A stretch of DNA of 64,000 bases from Pseudomonadota bacterium (GTDB lineage: Bacteria; Pseudomonadota; Gammaproteobacteria; Steroidobacterales; Steroidobacteraceae), in the NCBI GenBank assembly GCA_021851405.1, contig JAJZDW010000003.1:1-64000 (forward strand), written 5' to 3'. Shown in pieces: positions 43,935 to 53,948 of the stretch (position 1 is its first letter; each line of letters starts with the position of its first letter). Both the position numbers and the translations under genes were made by a program. The notes below the pieces were generated by a model, which ran no database searches, was not told the origin of the DNA, and saw nothing but the letters and a program-made list of their open reading frames with translations.

Positions 43935-45107
43935 CTCCTGGTACGCTGCGGCAAAGGCCTCGACGAAGGTCGGCGGCAGATGATCGTCCGGGCGGTCGAG
44001 CAGACTGCGGTAAAACGCCGTGAACTGGCTCCAGTACTGCGCCGTATCGGCCTTGCCGCGGCCGCCGCGCGCGAACCGGGCCTCCAGCTCGGCCGGATCG
44101 AGACGCCCCAAGAACTCAATGAATGCGGCCCGCAGCGCTTGGGCGAGCGCCTGTTCGTGCGCCTTGATCTCATCGTGGCGCTCGCGCAGCCAGCGCACCG
44201 CATCGATCGCATGCGCCTCGTGCTGACCGAACAGCTCGAGCAGCAGCTCCTCGACGGTCAGCTGCCCGAGCGTCGGGCCTTCGGGCGGCGGGGAGGGCCG
44301 GATGCGGAAGCGCTCGCGGATCTGACCGCGTGAGCGCTCCAGGTCTTTCAGTCCGACCAGCGTCTCGCGCAGCAGCCGGCCGGCCAGATGCATCAGCGCC
44401 GGGGCCTGGGCGCCCAGCGGCTGCGGCTTCAGACCCGCCCCGCGACAGAAGGCCTGCCATTCCGAGCCATCGGTCGGGGTGGGTGTATCGTCTCGGGCCG
44501 CGGCGCGGGCCAGACGGGAGAGTCGGCGGGCCACCGTGTCATCCCCCGCCTCCGGGACTCTGGCGCCCGACGAGGCGGACGCCGAGGGATACGGTCCGGG
44601 TGCGGCCGCGCGGCCCTGCCCGAAGGCATTGCCCGGCTGCATCTCGCCGGTTCCCCCGCGCTCCACGGCGAGCAGATCCTCCAGGTCGAGCTCCGCGCCG
44701 ATGTCCGTCTGGGCGCCGGTGAGCGGGCGGACCGCGAGGATGCGCGAGGGCAGCAGAGCGGCGGAGTCGCTGGTGGGCGAGTCCTCGAGCGATACGCCGA
44801 TCTGGTACTCCCCGATGCGCAGCACGTCCCCGTCGCGCAGCCGATAGCCCTCCGGCCCCTGGCGGCCGAGCGGCTCGGCGGCATCATTCACGTAAATCCC
44901 GTTGGTGCTGATGTCCTCGAGGTAGAAGCGGCCCTCGCGCCAGGAGATCCGGGCGTGGTGAGCCGAGACGTAGCGGCGAGCGTCGGGCAGCACCCAGTCG
45001 TTGTCGGCCGAGCGGCCGATGGTGCCGCCGCCGGGGCCGATTTCGACACTGTCGCGCCCCGCGAGCTGGCGGCGCTGTCCGCTGATGACGCGCAGGCGAA
45101 GCGTCAT
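43869..45107 (-). CDS. tagH: FHA-domain protein, T6SS TagH-like
   Basis: A 412-residue protein with an N-terminal FHA phosphothreonine-binding domain (about 20-100, IGRSADNDWVLPDARRYVSAHHARI...DISTNGIYVND), a disordered middle, and a C-terminal domain typical of T6SS-associated FHA proteins (EWQAFCRGAGLKP, LMHLAGRLLRETLVGLKDLERSR, FLGRLDPAELEARF, YRSLLDRPDDHLPPTFVEAFAAAYQE). TagH proteins help post-translational control of type VI secretion with a kinase and phosphatase. None of those partners lies in this window, so it is an orphan or its system is elsewhere. Confidence 0.82.
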   Translation of the reverse strand: MTLRLRVISGQRRQLAGRDSVEIGPGGGTIGRSADNDWVLPDARRYVSAHHARISWREGRFYLEDISTNGIYVNDAAEPLGRQGPEGYRLRDGDVLRIGEYQIGVSLEDSPTSDSAALLPSRILAVRPLTGAQTDIGAELDLEDLLAVERGGTGEMQPGNAFGQGRAAAPGPYPSASASSGARVPEAGDDTVARRLSRLARAAARDDTPTPTDGSEWQAFCRGAGLKPQPLGAQAPALMHLAGRLLRETLVGLKDLERSRGQIRERFRIRPSPPPEGPTLGQLTVEELLLELFGQHEAHAIDAVRWLRERHDEIKAHEQALAQALRAAFIEFLGRLDPAELEARFARGGRGKADTAQYWSQFTAFYRSLLDRPDDHLPPTFVEAFAAAYQESLRPQTLDMPRSIQPKPGRRR

Positions 45108-45194
45108 GGTGATGAGATCCGAGAGACCGGTGCTGTCACGTGTGCCCGTATCGCCAGGCGGCGGAGGATTCCGCGGCGCCGGGCGGCGATACCC

Positions 45195-45200
45195 TATAAT
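45195..45200 (+). promoter_or_regulatory. Possible -10 element for the DUF1820 gene
   Basis: A perfect TATAAT lies 38 bases before the chosen start codon, between two divergent genes. No good -35 is found at the usual distance. Confidence 0.4.
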
Positions 45201-45238
45201 GTGCGCCCCCCAAACTAGCAGCGTGCGTGCGCCAATCC

Positions 45239-45577
45239 ATGGCAGCCAGTCACATTTTCCGCATCCTGTTCATCAATCAGGGCAAGGTCTATGAAGTCTA
45301 TGCCCGCCAGGTGAACCATGGTGAGCTGTTCGGCTTCATCGAGGTGGAGGACCTGGTCTTCGGAGAACGCTCCTCGGTGGTGCTGGACCCGTCCGAGGAG
45401 CGCATCAAGGGTGAATTCTCCGGGGTGAAGCGCACCTTCCTGCCGCTGCATTCGGTGCTGCGCATCGACGAGGTGAAGAAGCAGGGCGTGAGCAAGATCA
45501 CCGCGCTCGAGGGTGGGGCCAACGTGGCCCAGTTCCCGATGCCGCTGTATTCGCCGCCGTCGGGCGAGAAGAAATAG
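45239..45577 (+). CDS. DUF1820 family protein
   Basis: A 112-residue cytoplasmic protein starting [25 protein letters not shown], the typical DUF1820 start, with [33 protein letters not shown] and [15 protein letters not shown] following. The family has an Sm-like/RNA-binding-like look but no proven role. ATG 45239 is preferred over the GTG at 45227. It lies 7 bases before purL, so the two probably share an operon. Confidence 0.88.
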   Translation: MAASHIFRILFINQGKVYEVYARQVNHGELFGFIEVEDLVFGERSSVVLDPSEERIKGEFSGVKRTFLPLHSVLRIDEVKKQGVSKITALEGGANVAQFPMPLYSPPSGEKK

Positions 45578-45584
45578 TCCCGCC

Positions 45585-48500
45585 ATGAATGACCCTGTGG
45601 TGCTGAGGCTGCCGGGCGCACCGGCGTTGTCCGGATTTCGCATCGAGAAGCTCCTCGAGCGGGTGCGGGCGCTGGAGCCGGCGGTGACGGGCCTCACGGC
45701 CCGTTTCGTGCATTTCGCGGCGCTCGAGCGCCCCCTGAGTGCGCCGGAGCGTGAGTGTCTGGCGCGGCTGCTCACCTACGGCCCGACCCTGGCGCCGGGG
45801 GAGTCCGGCGGCCAGGCACTGCTCGTGGTACCGCGCGCGGGCACGATTTCACCCTGGTCGAGCAAGGCGAGCGACATCGCCCACAATTGCGGCCTCACGG
45901 CCGTGCAGCGCATCGAGCGCGGCATCGAGTACCGGCTGTCCGCGCCGCAGCCGCTCGCGCCGGAGGCGCTGGCGCGTGTGGCCGCAGCCCTCTTCGACCG
46001 CATGACCGAAATGGCGCTGCTCGAGGCCGCCGAGGCCGGTCGGCTGTTTCATCATGCCCCGCCGCAGCCGCTGCGCCGAGTGGCGCTCGCCGGCGGGCGC
46101 GAGGCGCTCGAGCAGGCCAACCGCCAGATGGGACTCGCCCTCTCGGCCGATGAGATCCAGTACCTCCTGGAGAGCTTCGCGCAGCTCGGGCGCGATCCGA
46201 GCGATGCCGAACTGATGATGTTCGCGCAGGCGAACTCCGAGCACTGCCGCCACAAGATCTTCAACGCGCGCTGGGTGATCAACGGACGCGAGCAGACCGA
46301 GTCGCTGTTCGCCATGATCCGCTACACGCACGAGCGCCACCCCGAGGGCGTGCTCTCGGCCTACCGCGACAATGCCGCGGTGATCGAGGGGGCCGAGGGG
46401 CTGCGCTATTTTGCCGATCCGTCGAGCGGGGCGTACCGCACGAGCCGCGAGCCGATCGACATCCTGATGAAGGTGGAGACGCACAACCACCCGACCGCGA
46501 TCTCGCCGTTTCCGGGCGCCGCAACCGGCTCGGGCGGGGAGATCCGCGACGAGGGCGCCACGGGACGCGGCGCGAAACCGAAGGCGGGACTCGCAGGCTT
46601 CTCGGTCTCGAACCTCAGCCTGCCCGGCTACGAGCGACCCTGGGAGCAGCCGTTCGGCCGGCCCGGGCGCATCGCCTCGGCGCTCGACATCATGCTCGAG
46701 GCGCCGATCGGCGCCGCCTCGTTCAACAATGAGTTCGGCCGGCCGGCCATCTGCGGCTATTTCCGCACCTTCGAGCAGCACAGCGCGGGCGATGCGCCGG
46801 AGCGCGTGCGCGGCTACCACAAGCCCATCATGATCGCCGGCGGACTCGGCAACGTGCGCCGGGCGCACGTCGAGAAGTGCGACATCCCCCCGGGTGCGCA
46901 GCTGCTCGTGCTCGGCGGTCCGGCGATGCTGATCGGTCTGGGCGGCGGGGCGGCCTCCTCGCTCGGCAGCGGCGCCTCCCATGCGCAGCTCGATTTCGCC
47001 TCGGTGCAGCGCGGCAACGCCGAGATCCAACGCCGCGCCCAGGAAGTGATCGACGGCTGCTGGGCGATGGGTGAGGCCAATCCCATTCTGCTGATCCACG
47101 ACGTCGGGGCCGGCGGGCTGTCGAACGCCGTGCCGGAGGCTGTCGCGCACAGTCAGCGCGGTGCGCGCGTCGATCTGCGCGCCATCCCGAGCGCCGAGTC
47201 CGGCCTCTCGCCGCTCGAGCTGTGGTGCAACGAGGCGCAGGAGCGCTACGTGGTGCTCGTGACGGCGGCGGATCTGCCCGCGTTTCGCGCCATCGCCGAG
47301 CGCGAGCGGTGCCCGTTCGCCGTGATCGGCGAGCTCGACGATACCGGTCGGCTCACCGTGTGCGATCCGCTCCTCGGTGAGGATCCGGTGGACATGCCGC
47401 TCGAGGTGCTGCTCGGCAAGCCGCCGCGCATGACTCGGGACGTGAAGAGTGTGGTGCCACCGCGCCGGTCGTTCGACACCGCGGGGCTCGATCTGCGCGA
47501 GGCGCTCTATCGGGTGCTGCGCCTGCCGGCGGTCGCCGACAAGACATTCCTCATCACCATCGGCGATCGCACGGTCGGCGGGCTGATCAGCCGCGATCCG
47601 CTGGTCGGCCCCTGGCAGGTGCCGGTGAGCGACGTGGCGGTCACGATCGCCGATCACGCCGGCGTGCGCGGGGAGGCGATGGCGATCGGCGAGCGAACAC
47701 CGGTGGCGGTGCTGGATGCGCCGGCCTCCGGGCGCCTGGCGGTGGCGGAGGCCATCACGAATATTCTGGCGGCCGACATCGAACGGCTGGGCGAGATCCG
47801 CCTCTCGGCGAACTGGATGGCCGCGTGCGGTGAGCCGGGCGAGGACGCGGCGCTCTACGAGACGGTCCGGGCCGTCGGCCGCGAGCTGTGTCCGGCGCTC
47901 GGCATCGCGATTCCGGTCGGCAAGGACTCCCTCTCGATGCGTACGCGCTGGAGCGAGGGCGGCCTCGAGAAGAGCGTGGTTGCGCCGGTGTCGCTCATCA
48001 TCTCCGCGTTCGCGCCCGTGGGCGATGTGCGCAAGACCCTCACCCCGGCATTGCGGACCGATGCGCCGACGGCGCTGTGGCTGATCGATCTGGGACGGCA
48101 GCGGCTCGGCGGCTCGGCGCTCGCCCAGGTGTACGGCGCGATGGGCAGTGAACCGGCGGATCTCGATGATCCGCAGCCGCTGATCGGCCTCGCCGCCGCG
48201 CTGGCCGAGCTGCGGCGGGCGGGCCTGCCGCTCGCCTATCACGATCGATCCGATGGCGGACTCATCGTGACGCTGCTCGAGATGGCGTTTGCCGGCCACT
48301 GCGGTCTGGAGATCGAACTGCCCGCCGAGCGCGGTGAGCCGCTCGCGCAGCTGTTCGCCGAGGAGCCCGGCGTCGTGCTGCAGATCGATGCCCGCCAGGA
48401 GAGCGCGTTGCGCGCGGTGCTCGCGCGCCACGGCCTGAGCGAATACGCCCGGCGGCTCGGCGCGCCGCAGCGCGCAATGCAGGTGCAGGTCCGGTGTGCT

Positions 48501-49481
48501 GGACGGGTGCTGCTCGATGAGTCCTGGCGGGACCTGCGTGCGGCGTGGTCGGAGACCTCCTGGCAGATGCGCCGGCTGCGCGATGACCCGAGGTGCGCGG
48601 ATGAGGAATACGCCGCCCAGATCGACGAGCGCGATCCCGGCCTGACGGTCGATCTGCGCTTCGATCCTGAGGAGGATATCGCTGCGCCGTACCTCGGCGG
48701 GACGGCCCGCCCGCGGCTCGCGGTGCTGCGCGAGCAGGGCGTGAACAGCCACAACGAAACCGCGGCAATCTTCGAGCGTGCCGGGTTCGCGCCCTATGAC
48801 GTGCACATGACCGACCTGATCGCGGGCCGGCACGCGCTGCGCGATTTTGTCGGTCTGGTGGCCTGCGGCGGGTTCTCCTACGGAGACGTGCTCGGCGCTG
48901 GAGAGGGGTGGGCGAAGTCGATTCTCTTCAACGAGCCGCTGCGCGAGCAGTTCCAGGCGTTCTTCGAGCGCCGTGACACCTTCGCGCTCGGCGTGTGCAA
49001 TGGCTGCCAGATGTTCGCCGCGCTGCAGCGCATCATTCCGGGCACCGCGCACTGGCCGCGCTTCGTCACCAATCGCAGCGAGCAGTACGAGTCGCGCCTG
49101 ACGCTGGTGGAGATCCTCGAGTCCCCTTCGGTCCTGCTCACCGGCATGGCCGGCTCAGTGCTGCCGATCGCCGTGGCGCACGGAGAAGGCAGAGCGGAAT
49201 TTGCGAGCGCGGCGGCCGAGAAGGCCTGCCTCAGCAGCACTCTGGTCGCGGTGCGGTACGTCGATCACCACCGCCAGCCCGCGACGCGCTACCCGTACAA
49301 CCCGAATGGCTCGCCCGCGGGTATCGCCGCCCTCAGCAATGCCGACGGCCGAGTGACGATCACCATGCCTCACCCGGAGCGCTCGGTGCGCTCGGTGCAG
49401 AACTCCTGGCGACCGGACGGGGCGGGAGAATACAGCGGCTGGATGCGCCTGTTCCGAAACGCACGCCGATTCGTGGAATGA
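45585..49481 (+). CDS. purL: Phosphoribosylformylglycinamidine synthase
   Basis: A 1298-residue single-chain FGAM synthase, nearly the same length as in E. coli, which converts FGAR to FGAM with glutamine and ATP in purine synthesis. Order: PurS-like N-terminus, two AIRS-type ATP domains ([59 protein letters not shown]), and a C-terminal glutaminase with Cys in [10 protein letters not shown] and PHPERSVRS near the end. The frame is open upstream, but ATG 45585 is right after the DUF1820 stop. A short hairpin follows the stop. Confidence 0.97.
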   Translation: MNDPVVLRLPGAPALSGFRIEKLLERVRALEPAVTGLTARFVHFAALERPLSAPERECLARLLTYGPTLAPGESGGQALLVVPRAGTISPWSSKASDIAHNCGLTAVQRIERGIEYRLSAPQPLAPEALARVAAALFDRMTEMALLEAAEAGRLFHHAPPQPLRRVALAGGREALEQANRQMGLALSADEIQYLLESFAQLGRDPSDAELMMFAQANSEHCRHKIFNARWVINGREQTESLFAMIRYTHERHPEGVLSAYRDNAAVIEGAEGLRYFADPSSGAYRTSREPIDILMKVETHNHPTAISPFPGAATGSGGEIRDEGATGRGAKPKAGLAGFSVSNLSLPGYERPWEQPFGRPGRIASALDIMLEAPIGAASFNNEFGRPAICGYFRTFEQHSAGDAPERVRGYHKPIMIAGGLGNVRRAHVEKCDIPPGAQLLVLGGPAMLIGLGGGAASSLGSGASHAQLDFASVQRGNAEIQRRAQEVIDGCWAMGEANPILLIHDVGAGGLSNAVPEAVAHSQRGARVDLRAIPSAESGLSPLELWCNEAQERYVVLVTAADLPAFRAIAERERCPFAVIGELDDTGRLTVCDPLLGEDPVDMPLEVLLGKPPRMTRDVKSVVPPRRSFDTAGLDLREALYRVLRLPAVADKTFLITIGDRTVGGLISRDPLVGPWQVPVSDVAVTIADHAGVRGEAMAIGERTPVAVLDAPASGRLAVAEAITNILAADIERLGEIRLSANWMAACGEPGEDAALYETVRAVGRELCPALGIAIPVGKDSLSMRTRWSEGGLEKSVVAPVSLIISAFAPVGDVRKTLTPALRTDAPTALWLIDLGRQRLGGSALAQVYGAMGSEPADLDDPQPLIGLAAALAELRRAGLPLAYHDRSDGGLIVTLLEMAFAGHCGLEIELPAERGEPLAQLFAEEPGVVLQIDARQESALRAVLARHGLSEYARRLGAPQRAMQVQVRCAGRVLLDESWRDLRAAWSETSWQMRRLRDDPRCADEEYAAQIDERDPGLTVDLRFDPEEDIAAPYLGGTARPRLAVLREQGVNSHNETAAIFERAGFAPYDVHMTDLIAGRHALRDFVGLVACGGFSYGDVLGAGEGWAKSILFNEPLREQFQAFFERRDTFALGVCNGCQMFAALQRIIPGTAHWPRFVTNRSEQYESRLTLVEILESPSVLLTGMAGSVLPIAVAHGEGRAEFASAAAEKACLSSTLVAVRYVDHHRQPATRYPYNPNGSPAGIAALSNADGRVTITMPHPERSVRSVQNSWRPDGAGEYSGWMRLFRNARRFVE

Positions 49482-49497
49482 CGCGGCTCGCGCCGCG
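49482..49497. terminator. Short hairpin after purL
   Basis: CGCGGC-TCGC-GCCGCG starts immediately after the purL stop, facing the convergent flagellar genes. It is short and lacks a T-run, so its strength is uncertain. Confidence 0.4.
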
Positions 49498-49539
49498 ATC
49501 GTGAGGGGGCGCCAGCGTCCCTCGGAACGGATGCTCTGC

Positions 49540-49914
49540 TCAGGCCAGCACATCCGCGAGGATGCTGTGCCCGTGGGCCCACGCCGCCAGCAGGTCCGCG
49601 AGGTGCTGCTGATCCTGACTGGGAACGCGCTGCAGCACTTGACCCGTGAGCGCATTCCGGATCTCGGCAATCGTATTGCCGGTCGCGGGGTCGACCCGCA
49701 GGACCAGTACATGGTCGGTGGCGGCAAGGCGCTCGTTGATCTGCGCCAGAGACTGATTCACTCCCTCCGGTGAACTCGCGGGGCTCTGCGCCGTGGCTGC
49801 CCCGATGCGGTGCGCCCGGGACGGGATCACGCCGGTGCCGCCGCTCGCCGGCGAGCCGAATCCCAAACTTGCCGCAGCGCCGATCGGAGCGGCACCCTGC
49901 TCTTCGTTGCTCAT
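49540..49914 (-). CDS. flaG: FlaG-family flagellar protein
   Basis: A 124-residue protein with a disordered N-terminal half and a FlaG domain at the end (VNQSLAQINERLAATDHVLVLRVDPATGNTIAEIRNALTGQVLQRVPSQD). FlaG proteins influence filament length. It is last in the fliC-fliD-fliS-flaG order typical of polar-flagellate gammaproteobacteria. ATG 49914 has GGAG four bases upstream; ATG 49923 is an alternative. Confidence 0.85.
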   Translation of the reverse strand: MSNEEQGAAPIGAAASLGFGSPASGGTGVIPSRAHRIGAATAQSPASSPEGVNQSLAQINERLAATDHVLVLRVDPATGNTIAEIRNALTGQVLQRVPSQDQQHLADLLAAWAHGHSILADVLA

Positions 49915-49976
49915 GATCTCCATCCTGCGCGAACGCGGAGCCGCAGCGCCGAGCACCGGGTGCGAACGGCGCCCGT

Positions 49977-50402
49977 TCAGCCTGCGGCAGCCCGCACCGG
50001 CTGGCCTCTGACCTCAGGTCCAATGGCGGCCCAGGCCTCGCGGATTTCGCTCAATAGACTCTGCACCTCGCCCAACGCGGTCGCATCGTCATTCGCGCTC
50101 GCTTGCAGGAGCCGGCGCACCATGTAGTCGTACAAATCACTGAGATTCTGCGCGAGCGAGCCGCCGCGCTGCAGATCGAGGCTGCCGCGCAGCTCCCCGA
50201 GCAGCACCACAGAGCTGTGCAGCAGCCCCGCCTTGCGGCTGATCTGGCCCTGTTCGATGCAGGCGCGCGCCGTGATCAGCCGGCCGAGGATCGCATCGAA
50301 CAGAGTCAGCACCAGCGTGTGCGGGTCGGCGCTCGCCACGATGCCGTGGGCATTGACGCTGCGATAGGCAGCGACCTTTGATTGCGAGGAGTACGGACTC
50401 AC
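49977..50402 (-). CDS. fliS: Flagellin export chaperone FliS
   Basis: A 141-residue helical chaperone that holds flagellin in the cytoplasm before export. It begins MSPYSSQSKVAAYRSVNAHG, with the family's Tyr-rich start, and has PHTLVLTLFDAILGRLITAR and a helix with LSDLYDYMVRRLLQASANDD. The start is GTG 50402, since no in-frame ATG fits. It lies 69 bases after fliD. A separate fliT is not seen. Confidence 0.9.
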   Translation of the reverse strand: MSPYSSQSKVAAYRSVNAHGIVASADPHTLVLTLFDAILGRLITARACIEQGQISRKAGLLHSSVVLLGELRGSLDLQRGGSLAQNLSDLYDYMVRRLLQASANDDATALGEVQSLLSEIREAWAAIGPEVRGQPVRAAAG

Positions 50403-50471
50403 GATGTGTCGCTCTCTGTCCTGATGACTACTGTAGCGGCTCGAATGCCCTCAACTTGAGCCGCCGCCTCG

Positions 50472-51896
50472 TTAACCGCTCGAGGTCCCCTTGGGCGCGT
50501 TCGGCAGCGTGGCGAATGCCTGAGTCAGGTACGATGATGTGGTCTGCAGCTGTGAGAGCAGTGCATTGAGCGCCGAATACTGCTGGGTGAGGCTCGCCTG
50601 CAGCATGCTCATCTGCTGCGTAAGCTGCTGGCTCTGCTGGGTGAGCGCATTGTTCTGCTGAACGAGTGATTGGCTGAGAGAGGCGATCGGTCCGTTGCTG
50701 CCGAGCTCGCTGTTGAGCACGGTATTCAGGCCCGAGGCGATGCCGCCCGTGCCGCTGAACAGATTGCTGACCGCGCTGAAATTCGTGTTCAGCGCGACCG
50801 AGAGCTGCGCGGAGTTGAGACTCAGAGAGCCATCGCTGTTGCTGGTGATGCCGATGCTCGCCAGGCTGGTGTACGTCGAGGAGCCCGTGTTGACGAAGCC
50901 GTAGAGCGTGGATTGAATCTGGCTCTGCGCGTCCGTCAGCGCGGCGTTGCCCATGAGAGGGCCGGCCGTGCCGGTGGTCGAATCAAATCCGCCCAGTTGC
51001 GAGAGACTGGTCTGCAATGTGTTATAGGCGGTGACGAACGCTTGAATATTACTCGAGATCGCCGCGGTATTGTCCGCGACCGTCAGGCTCGCCGCTGAAG
51101 AGGTCGTGGTCAGCAAATTCAGCGTCACGCCGCTGAGTGCGTCGGTGACGGTGTTGCTGGCACTGGTGTAGCTGATGCCGGCGATGCTGAAGCCGGCGTC
51201 TTGGGCGGCAGTCTGCTGGGTGTAATTCGTGCCGCCGCTTGCGTAGGTGAGTGCCGAAAGACCTGTGCCGCTGTCGGTCTCACTGATCGACATGGTGTTG
51301 GCCGCACCGGTGAGCGTCGAGGTGAGCACCAGATGTGCACCGCTGGTGCCGGTGACGACACTCGCCTGGATGCCCGGATTGCCGCTCGCGGAATCGATCG
51401 AGGCGGCGAGCCCGGACAACGTGTCATTGCTGCTGCCAACGACGACCGAGAAGCTGCTGCCGCCGAGGGACAGCTGCAGTGTGCCGGTGCCGACGGCGGC
51501 CGAGCCGCTGCTGTAGGCAGTGCTCGAGACGATCTGCTGCGCCTGGGCGAGCTGGCTGATCGACACGCTGTACGATCCGAGCGTGGCGCCGGACCCGACC
51601 GTCGCGGTAAAGGCCGTGGGAGTGCTGCTCGTTGCGCTCAGCGAGCCGAACGCGGCCGGGGTGTCGATCGCCGCCAAAGAGGACTGAAAGGTGGACAGCG
51701 CACTCTTGAGCTGCCCGACCGAGGAGATCTCGGTGGTCAGCGACTGAGTCTGCTGCTTGATGAGGGCTTCCTGGGGCGCTTGCGTGGCGGCGACCAGCTG
51801 CGACACCAGGGAGGAGACATTGATGACCGAGCCGCCGGCCGCCCCAGCGCTGGTGCTGCTGGCGACGGAGACTGGAGAGGTGGACGAGCTCGACAT
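50472..51896 (-). CDS. fliD: Flagellar hook-associated protein 2 (filament cap)
   Basis: A 474-residue cap protein that folds flagellin at the filament tip. The N-terminal coiled region is INVSSLVSQLVAATQAPQEALIKQQTQSL, the middle is Ser/Thr/Gly-rich domain sequence (GSYSVSISQLAQAQQIVS), and the end is a coiled coil (SLVQQNNALTQQSQQLTQQMSMLQASLTQQYSALNALLSQLQ). ATG 51896 has AGGAG eight bases upstream. It lies downstream of fliC past a hairpin. Very low in charged residues, as usual for secreted axial proteins. Confidence 0.93.
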   Translation of the reverse strand: MSSSSTSPVSVASSTSAGAAGGSVINVSSLVSQLVAATQAPQEALIKQQTQSLTTEISSVGQLKSALSTFQSSLAAIDTPAAFGSLSATSSTPTAFTATVGSGATLGSYSVSISQLAQAQQIVSSTAYSSGSAAVGTGTLQLSLGGSSFSVVVGSSNDTLSGLAASIDSASGNPGIQASVVTGTSGAHLVLTSTLTGAANTMSISETDSGTGLSALTYASGGTNYTQQTAAQDAGFSIAGISYTSASNTVTDALSGVTLNLLTTTSSAASLTVADNTAAISSNIQAFVTAYNTLQTSLSQLGGFDSTTGTAGPLMGNAALTDAQSQIQSTLYGFVNTGSSTYTSLASIGITSNSDGSLSLNSAQLSVALNTNFSAVSNLFSGTGGIASGLNTVLNSELGSNGPIASLSQSLVQQNNALTQQSQQLTQQMSMLQASLTQQYSALNALLSQLQTTSSYLTQAFATLPNAPKGTSSG

Positions 51897-51969
51897 GCGG
51901 GGCGCTCCTAATGCGGGTCCGATGAGTCAGCGCCCCGGGTCGTCCTTGCGCCGCGGGCACAAAGCCCAA

Positions 51970-51996
51970 GGGGCGAGGCCTTGCGGCGCTCGCCCC
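51970..51996. terminator. Hairpin after fliC
   Basis: GGGGCGAG and CTCGCCCC enclose a second stem GCC-TTGC-GGC. On the minus strand it follows fliC by about 50 bases and is trailed by TTGGGCTTTG. It probably ends or reduces the very strong fliC transcript before fliD. Confidence 0.65.
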
Positions 51997-52046
51997 CCGG
52001 AGTCCCTGTTCGAGGCGGGTGCCTCATACCGAACCGCTCGGCATCC

Positions 52047-53747
52047 TTACGGCAGCTTCTGCAGCAGCGTCAGGATGTTCTGCGGGATCGTGTTCGCCTG
52101 TGCCACCATCGCCGTGCCCGCCTGCTGCAGGATCTGCGCCTTGGACAGGTTCGAGGTCGCCTGCGCGTAGTTCGTATCCACGATCTGGCTCTTGGCGGCG
52201 GACAGATTCTGCGAGTCCGTCTGCAGGCCCGTGACGGCCGCCTGGAACCGGTTCTGGTACGCACCGAGCGCCGCACCGCTAGTGGCGAGCTGCTGCAGTG
52301 CATTGTCGATCGAGATCAGCGTGAGGTTGGACTGATCCACGGTCGTGACGTTGACGGCGTTCAGATACTGGGTGCCCGAGGACGCTGCGGCCGTGGTTCC
52401 AACCTTGGCCAGGACCGGAGTTGAATTTCCTCCGGCTGTCGTCACGCCCGTGGGAGAGCCCGTACCGGCCGCGAAACTTCCAGCGCCAACAGTGAAATCG
52501 GTGCTGCTCGGCGGGTTCTGCGAAATCGTTAGCGTACCGGCTGTGGCCCTCGCCTGGTAGCCGGCCGCCGTGAACGAGCTGACCTGACTGAGAGCGGTTG
52601 CGATCGCGCCGGCATCGGTTGAAGCGGATCCCGTCGTAGTGACGTTGGCCGTATACGTTGTGCCGCCAACGGCGATCGAAAATGCCCCGGCTCCGGCCGT
52701 CGACGAAGCCCCCTCAGTGACCGCGACGGCATAGCTGTTCGACGGCACGGTGGCGCCGGTCGCGTACGCGCCTATGACATCGGCAGTGTCGACTCCCAGG
52801 GCCCCCAGTGTGCTGGCGCCCGCGGTGACGGCGGTGCCCGAGGCATTGGTGGCACCTGAGACCGAGAACGTGACGAGATGGCCCGTGCCGGCGGCGGAAG
52901 TGCCATTGAGCTGGATTCCAGTGCCTGCCGCGTTGACGGTGGCGACAACTCCACCGACCGAGCTCACCGCCTGGTTGATCGCGGCGGCGATGCTCTTCAG
53001 GTCGGTCGTTTGGTTGCCGGTCAGCGTGACCGCATTCGTATTGTAACTGGTGCCATCGACGTTGACGGACAGCGTGACCGAGCTGCCGTCCACCGCCGTG
53101 CCAAGGCCGGTCGAGCCGGCCAGGGTGCCGGAATTGTACGATCCGGTGACTCCGCCCGTGCTGTTGTACACCGTGGCACCGGAAGCCGTGAGGACGGAGG
53201 AGTTCGTGGCCGCCAGGCCTCCGGTGTAGTAATTGCCGATCGCCGTGGTGCTGGCGCTCGCCACCGCGCCGACGGTGATCGACTGTCCGGCATTGGCACC
53301 GACCTGGAAGGTCGCGCCCTGGAAGGAGCCGTCGAGGAGGTTGACACCGTTGAACGAGGCGGTCTGGGAGACCTGGTTGATGTCCGCGGCGAGCTGCTGA
53401 AACTGCTGATTGAGGTCGGCGCGGTCCTGGCTGCTGTTCGTCGCGTTCAGCGACTGCACCGCGAGGTTGCGCATGGTCTGCAGATCATTGGTGATCTGCT
53501 GTAGCGAGCCCTGCGCGGTCTGGGTGAGTGACACGCCATCATTGGTGTTGTTGGTGGCCGTGTTCAGGCCGTTGATCTGCGAGGTCATGCCCTGCGAGAT
53601 CGCGTAGCCGGCCGCGTTGTCGGCCGCGCTGTTGATCTGCAGGCCGGAGGACAACTGCTGCAGGGCGGTCGTCAGCTGGCTGCCCGAGCTGGTGAGGCTG
53701 TTCTGCGCGATGATCGCGTCGATATTCGTATTAAGGACGAGTGACAT
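52047..53747 (-). CDS. fliC: Flagellin
   Basis: A 566-residue filament subunit. The conserved N-terminal D0/D1 helices are MSLVLNTNIDAIIAQNSLTSSGSQL...LSSGLQINSAADNAAGYAIS, and the C-terminal D0 ends QILQQAGTAMVAQANTIPQNILTLLQKLP. The central 170-470 region is Ala/Ser/Thr/Gly-rich variable surface sequence. AGGAG lies nine bases before the ATG at 53747. A sigma-28 promoter lies upstream at 53843-53869. Only one flagellin gene is present in the window. Confidence 0.96.
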   Translation of the reverse strand: MSLVLNTNIDAIIAQNSLTSSGSQLTTALQQLSSGLQINSAADNAAGYAISQGMTSQINGLNTATNNTNDGVSLTQTAQGSLQQITNDLQTMRNLAVQSLNATNSSQDRADLNQQFQQLAADINQVSQTASFNGVNLLDGSFQGATFQVGANAGQSITVGAVASASTTAIGNYYTGGLAATNSSVLTASGATVYNSTGGVTGSYNSGTLAGSTGLGTAVDGSSVTLSVNVDGTSYNTNAVTLTGNQTTDLKSIAAAINQAVSSVGGVVATVNAAGTGIQLNGTSAAGTGHLVTFSVSGATNASGTAVTAGASTLGALGVDTADVIGAYATGATVPSNSYAVAVTEGASSTAGAGAFSIAVGGTTYTANVTTTGSASTDAGAIATALSQVSSFTAAGYQARATAGTLTISQNPPSSTDFTVGAGSFAAGTGSPTGVTTAGGNSTPVLAKVGTTAAASSGTQYLNAVNVTTVDQSNLTLISIDNALQQLATSGAALGAYQNRFQAAVTGLQTDSQNLSAAKSQIVDTNYAQATSNLSKAQILQQAGTAMVAQANTIPQNILTLLQKLP

Positions 53748-53842
53748 GGTTCAGTGCTCCTGAAGTCTTAAGTCAGGCTCCGGACACCCGTCCGTCGCGC
53801 TGGCGGGAGGCGTGGGTTGTGCGCGTATCCCGTTCAGCACCG

Positions 53843-53869
53843 TTATCGGACAGCTGCACGAGGACTTGA
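53843..53869 (-). promoter_or_regulatory. Sigma-28 (FliA) promoter of fliC
   Basis: Read on the minus strand it is TCAA, then 15 bases, then TCCGATAA. This matches the TAAA-15-GCCGATAA consensus at 10 of 12 positions with exact spacing. It is about 96 bases upstream of the flagellin start. Confidence 0.8.
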
Positions 53870-53948
53870 GTCGTCCGAGGGAAGGGTGATGAAAGTGCGA
53901 GGTCGGTCACAGTCTGCGGATCTGCCGGAAGCGGCGCGCTGATGAGGA

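Noticed and set aside
45849-49052. 1067-codon minus-strand frame opposite purL
   Set aside because: Shadow frame of purL with His/Arg/Gln-rich nonsense composition and no domain.
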